Assembly (NCBI RefSeq): GCF_041146795.1
Contig: NC_135187.1
Coordinates: 6,621,556 to 6,685,555, forward strand
DNA from: Maylandia zebra
Taxonomy: Eukaryota > Chordata > Actinopteri > Cichliformes > Cichlidae
Length of the DNA stretch: 64,000 bases
Direction of reading: 5' to 3'
Numbering within the stretch: the first letter of the stretch is position 1; every line of letters begins with the position of its first letter. Shown here piece after piece: positions 60,597 to 64,000 of the stretch. The notes beneath the pieces are model-generated. The model was not told the DNA's origin. It did no database searches and was given only the letters and a program-made list of their open reading frames with translations. Position numbers and translations under genes: made by a program.

Positions 60597-63500
60597 TTAA
60601 GTCACGCTACTTTCATTGGCACTGACCTCGCACACGTCTTCCTCACACGCACCCCGACCCAACCCCAGACCGCCAAACATCACAGATCCCTGACCCTGGC
60701 TCTGGGAGATCGCCCCGAGGAGCGCCCCTGCAGCAGCGGCCATGTTGTTGCTCAGAGCGGCACTGCTGCTGTTACTCATGCTGCTGTTACCGCCGCCACT
60801 TCCTGCGGCTGAGAGGCCGCCGTGCTGCGGGGACAACACTGACGTTCCTCCCCTCGCGCCACCTCCCAGGACGCCTCCCTGCCCACCCTCACCTGCAGAC
60901 AGGAGGAGGTGAGGGGAGGAAATCAGATCTGGACCATCCTCGCCTCCTCCTCCACCTCTCCTCCCTCCGTCGCTGCCGCTTCCACCTTCGCCGCTCTCTC
61001 CCAGCCCGCTGCGCCTCTCGCAGTGCGAGCGGTGCCTCATGAAGCTGTCGCGCCACATGAACTTCTTGCCGCAGCCGAGGCAGTCATACGGCTTCAGGCC
61101 CGTGTGCGTCTTCATGTGCTCGGTGAGGTGATGCTTCATCTTGAACTTCTTGGCGCAGACGGGGCAGTGGAAGGGCCGCAGGTCCAGGTGCATGTTAATG
61201 TGGCGGTCCCTCATGCTCTTGTGGGTGAACGTCTTCCCGCAGTGACACATGAACACTTTCCCTGAACCCCCAGAGCCGCCGCCACTGTTGCCGCCTCCGC
61301 CTCCGATTCCTCCGCTCTCTGCGCCATCCACCCCCAAACCACCCTGCACCGACAGGTGGACCGCACCGTGCTCCATACTGGGACCTTTGAAGGACGACCC
61401 TCCGATCATACCGCCTGCCATCCCCAGAGGCGGCGCGCTAGCATCCAGCGGGAGTCCGGAGGCCTGGCTGTACAGCAGGATCTGGTTTCCCTGCATGTCC
61501 AGTGGGAAGAGCTGAGCCCGGGCCGAGGCTGCAGACTGAACCTGACCCAGCAGCGCCGAAACCGCCCGGTTAGCGTTCTGGTTCTGACCTGCAGCGCCGT
61601 CGTGAAGGTGTTGCGCTAAAGTTTGGTCCATGAGACTTCCTTCAAACTTGAGGTAGTCCTCTGAAGACTGGCAGTAGTCGACCTACACACAGGGAAACGT
61701 ATTAGAGGTTAAGATTATATAAAAATATCTGTCAATCAAGTTTATTTGTAGAGCAGATGCACAAATCAAGAAAGTTTTCAGTTAAAAATGATGTTTTTTA
61801 CACATTCTGGTTGCTGTAACTTATTTCAACTAAAGATAGAAATTTCTAAGTTAGAAATTCTTTGTGTGACGTTTTAGCGCCCTCTACTGGTCATATGCAA
61901 AACCACCACAGCACCAGCTTACAACAGGTCTGCGTCATTATTTCTACAAAGCAAACCGCCCCTCAGCTACTGTCAGGATAATTAAAGCTGTAATCTGATT
62001 ACACTACAGTTCCAGCTCACCTGTGACTCCATATCGTTCTCCGCTCTGCCCCCGAGCTCGCCTGAAAGGCTCCTGACGTTTGAGATGTTGAAGTTGCTCC
62101 TTTCCCGCTCTCGTGCCAGCTCCATCTCCCTCTCATCCTCATCCTCCTCGTCTTCTCCTCCTTCCTCCCCGGAGACCACGATCAGGTCGTCATCCTCTCT
62201 CCGTTCGGTTTTCACCACCACCCACTGCTTGCGAGGCATGATGCTGGGCTGGCTGTAGGTGGGACGCTTCTGCAGCGGCAACGCAGAGTCCTCTCCGTCC
62301 TTTTATTGAGATATTTCACATTATGTACAGAAAACACAGGATACAAACAAACAAACTGTAAACACTAACTCGATTATTAAAGTTCAACTTTTCTTTCAAA
62401 ATAAAAGCTCTTCATACAAATTAAAGGTCGACTATCTTCAGGTTGCTCAGACCTCACCTGATAGGATGAAACCCCAAAGCTGTCGCTGACCCCGACCTCC
62501 TGCTCTGACACTGAGCTCATCTTCTTCCTCCTCCCGCTGCCTCCTCCTCCTGTGCTTCCTCGTTTCCTTTGATGGTACAGCACCTCCTCCTCTTCCTCCT
62601 CGGCTTCCTCTTCCTCCTCAATAAGGAAGGCTTCTTCGCCTCCTGATGGAGTGCAGTAGCTGGGGGTGTTGTTAGCCCCGCCTCCATCTCCAGAAGCTCC
62701 CGTTGCAGCCGCGCCACCTCCCCCAAAGCTGCTCCCATCCCTGGGGCTGAAGTAGTTGGTGCTGCTGGGTGATTGGCTCTCGCTCACCGACGGGCGGCTG
62801 GGAGGCTGGGAGGCTCGCGGGGGCTCGTTAGACTCAACAACCTGGACTTGACCAACACTTCCAGCACCAGCAGCTCCATTACCACCACCTGCTCCACCGT
62901 CACCATTGCTGCTGCTACAGCCAGAGTTGGCTGATCCTCCAGCTCCACTTATTCCATCCTGCACAGCCCCACCTCCTCCACCTCCGCCGCTCCCTCCTGC
63001 CGCCGCGGCTCGGCCCTCCTTCAGTAGCTCCGTGCATTTGTCCACAATGTGCCACATCTGCAGGACGCTGCCCACTGTGAGGTAGTTGACGATGTCATCG
63101 CGGAGCATCTGGAGCTGACCCGTGTAGGCGCAGCTCAGCACGCTCTCAAACGCCAGCGGGTCCATCACTGCCGGGATGGAGACCGTGGACATGTTCTTCA
63201 GTAGTACCTGGAGGCGGATGGAGATCACAACATCACAGTAATGAAGCTTTTTCATTTTGTAACGATCCCTCCTGCCTCCTCCTCCTCTCCCTCATCACAC
63301 TGCAACATTACCCACATGGTCAGAGTCCAGCTCCAAGTGATTTTCTGGTGTACACAGGCAGTAAATCTGTCTGCCAGCCCCTCAGACAGGTAACAGGGGT
63401 CTGATGAAACCTCCCACCAGTTTCACTAAGCAGATATTTGGCAGATGACTGAGGCTCTCTCGAAAACCAATTATTACAGCATAAAAAAGCACAAGTAAAG

Positions 63501-64000
63501 TGTTTGTGTGAGGCTGCTGTCACACAGTAGGTCTTTATTATCTTCTAACTCTGAGCTCCCATATAATTAACCTGCGTGACTGTTCACATCTATTCTGTCT
63601 CGCCTCGTTTATTCTGTTTTTCTGAGGTAGAAATAAGAAGCGGCAGATGGCTTCAAACCCAGATTCACATTTTATGTCTCCGGCGTGTCAAAGACACAGA
63701 TCTTGTGTTAGCAGAAACTGGGAGAAAATGCAAACAAGCTGCTGATTACACAACCGACTGAAAATATCTGTAAGACCAACTAATCCTGTCACCTGTCTGT
63801 CTTTCTATAGGCAATCTAATGTTCTAAAGTTTTGCTCAGGCACAAACTGCGACAGCTATTCTTGTCTGACGCTAATAAAGATCCAAGGCTGAGTGAGAGT
63901 CAGTGTGTTCATCCACCTGGTCGTGGAAATAAGGCGAGGACGCAGCCAGGACGCAGCGGTGGGCCTTGAACACTTGTCCCTGGACATGGATGGAGAGGTC
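60597..64000 (-). CDS. zbtb22: Zinc finger and BTB domain protein 22, 5' end outside window
   Basis: Nuclear BTB zinc-finger transcription factor. Minus-strand exons: 64000-63917, 63207-62458, 62299-62021, 61682-60597, all joined in phase 0 (732 residues seen). The first two carry the BTB/POZ domain: HVQGQVFKAHRCVLAASSPYF, then FESVLSCAYTGQL and VGSVLQMWHIVDKCTELL. Long Gly/Ser and acidic low-complexity linkers follow. Three C-terminal fingers begin CHCGKTFTHKSMRDRHINMH, then FHCPVCAKKFKMKHHLTEHM and a third ending MWRDSFMRHRSHCERR, the arrangement I recall for ZBTB22. A Gly/Ser-rich tail ends at 60597. In human, ZBTB22 and DAXX are neighbours, which supports the name. The N-terminal BTB start lies beyond 64000. 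Confidence 0.92.

Noticed and set aside
60909-61265. Plus-strand open frames opposite the zbtb22 last exon
   Set aside because: Shadow frames of a GC-rich coding exon. The minus strand has clear zinc fingers.

Overview
The window looks like teleost nuclear DNA, most likely a percomorph and plausibly a cichlid. Genes are split by GT-AG introns, microsatellites and fish-type transposons are dense, and four tRNA-derived SINE copies resemble the African cichlid (AFC) family as I remember it. The two framing genes are daxx (3' part, plus strand, 1-8389) and zbtb22 (minus strand, 5' end outside the window, 60597-64000). They are neighbours in the extended MHC region of vertebrates, so this is an MHC-linked interval in which about 50 kb of repeat-rich DNA separates the two genes.

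Layout: (1) 1-8570, the last nine exons seen of daxx, with a LINE fragment and a SINE in one intron. (2) 11854-15399, a minus-strand C2H2 zinc-finger gene with two duplicated candidate first exons. (3) 17141-19175, a degraded TIR element holding a Tc1 remnant. (4) 19247-25302, the first copy of a small gene family encoding secreted cytidine-deaminase-fold proteins; this copy has lost its ancestral start codon and its 3' end is fused to a LINE that was itself split by a DNA transposon. (5) 27388-29711, a segment (X) repeated at 55225-57346. (6) 31448-39675, an endogenous retrovirus with apparently identical 661-bp LTRs but broken genes. (7) 41159-55224, two intact deaminase genes and a truncated third copy, carried on a tandem unit of about 5.97 kb; a 1.9-kb long-TIR element sits just upstream of the first intact gene's TATA box. 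(8) 57347-60596, no gene seen, then zbtb22.

The main discovery candidate is the deaminase array. Each gene has a TATA box, a probable untranslated first exon, a signal-peptide exon whose ATG directly follows the splice acceptor, and a catalytic exon with H-A-E and S-P-C-x3-C zinc-site motifs spaced as in AID/APOBEC enzymes. The two intact copies lie in almost identical flanking DNA, yet their catalytic exons differ by 21 base substitutions, all of which change amino acids. That pattern suggests diversifying selection on a secreted, MHC-linked deaminase. It fits the secreted AID/APOBEC-like (SNAD) group described in vertebrates, but I could not run a search to confirm clade membership. The repeats (segment X, solo LTRs, SINEs, the 5.97-kb unit) explain how the array could grow by unequal exchange.
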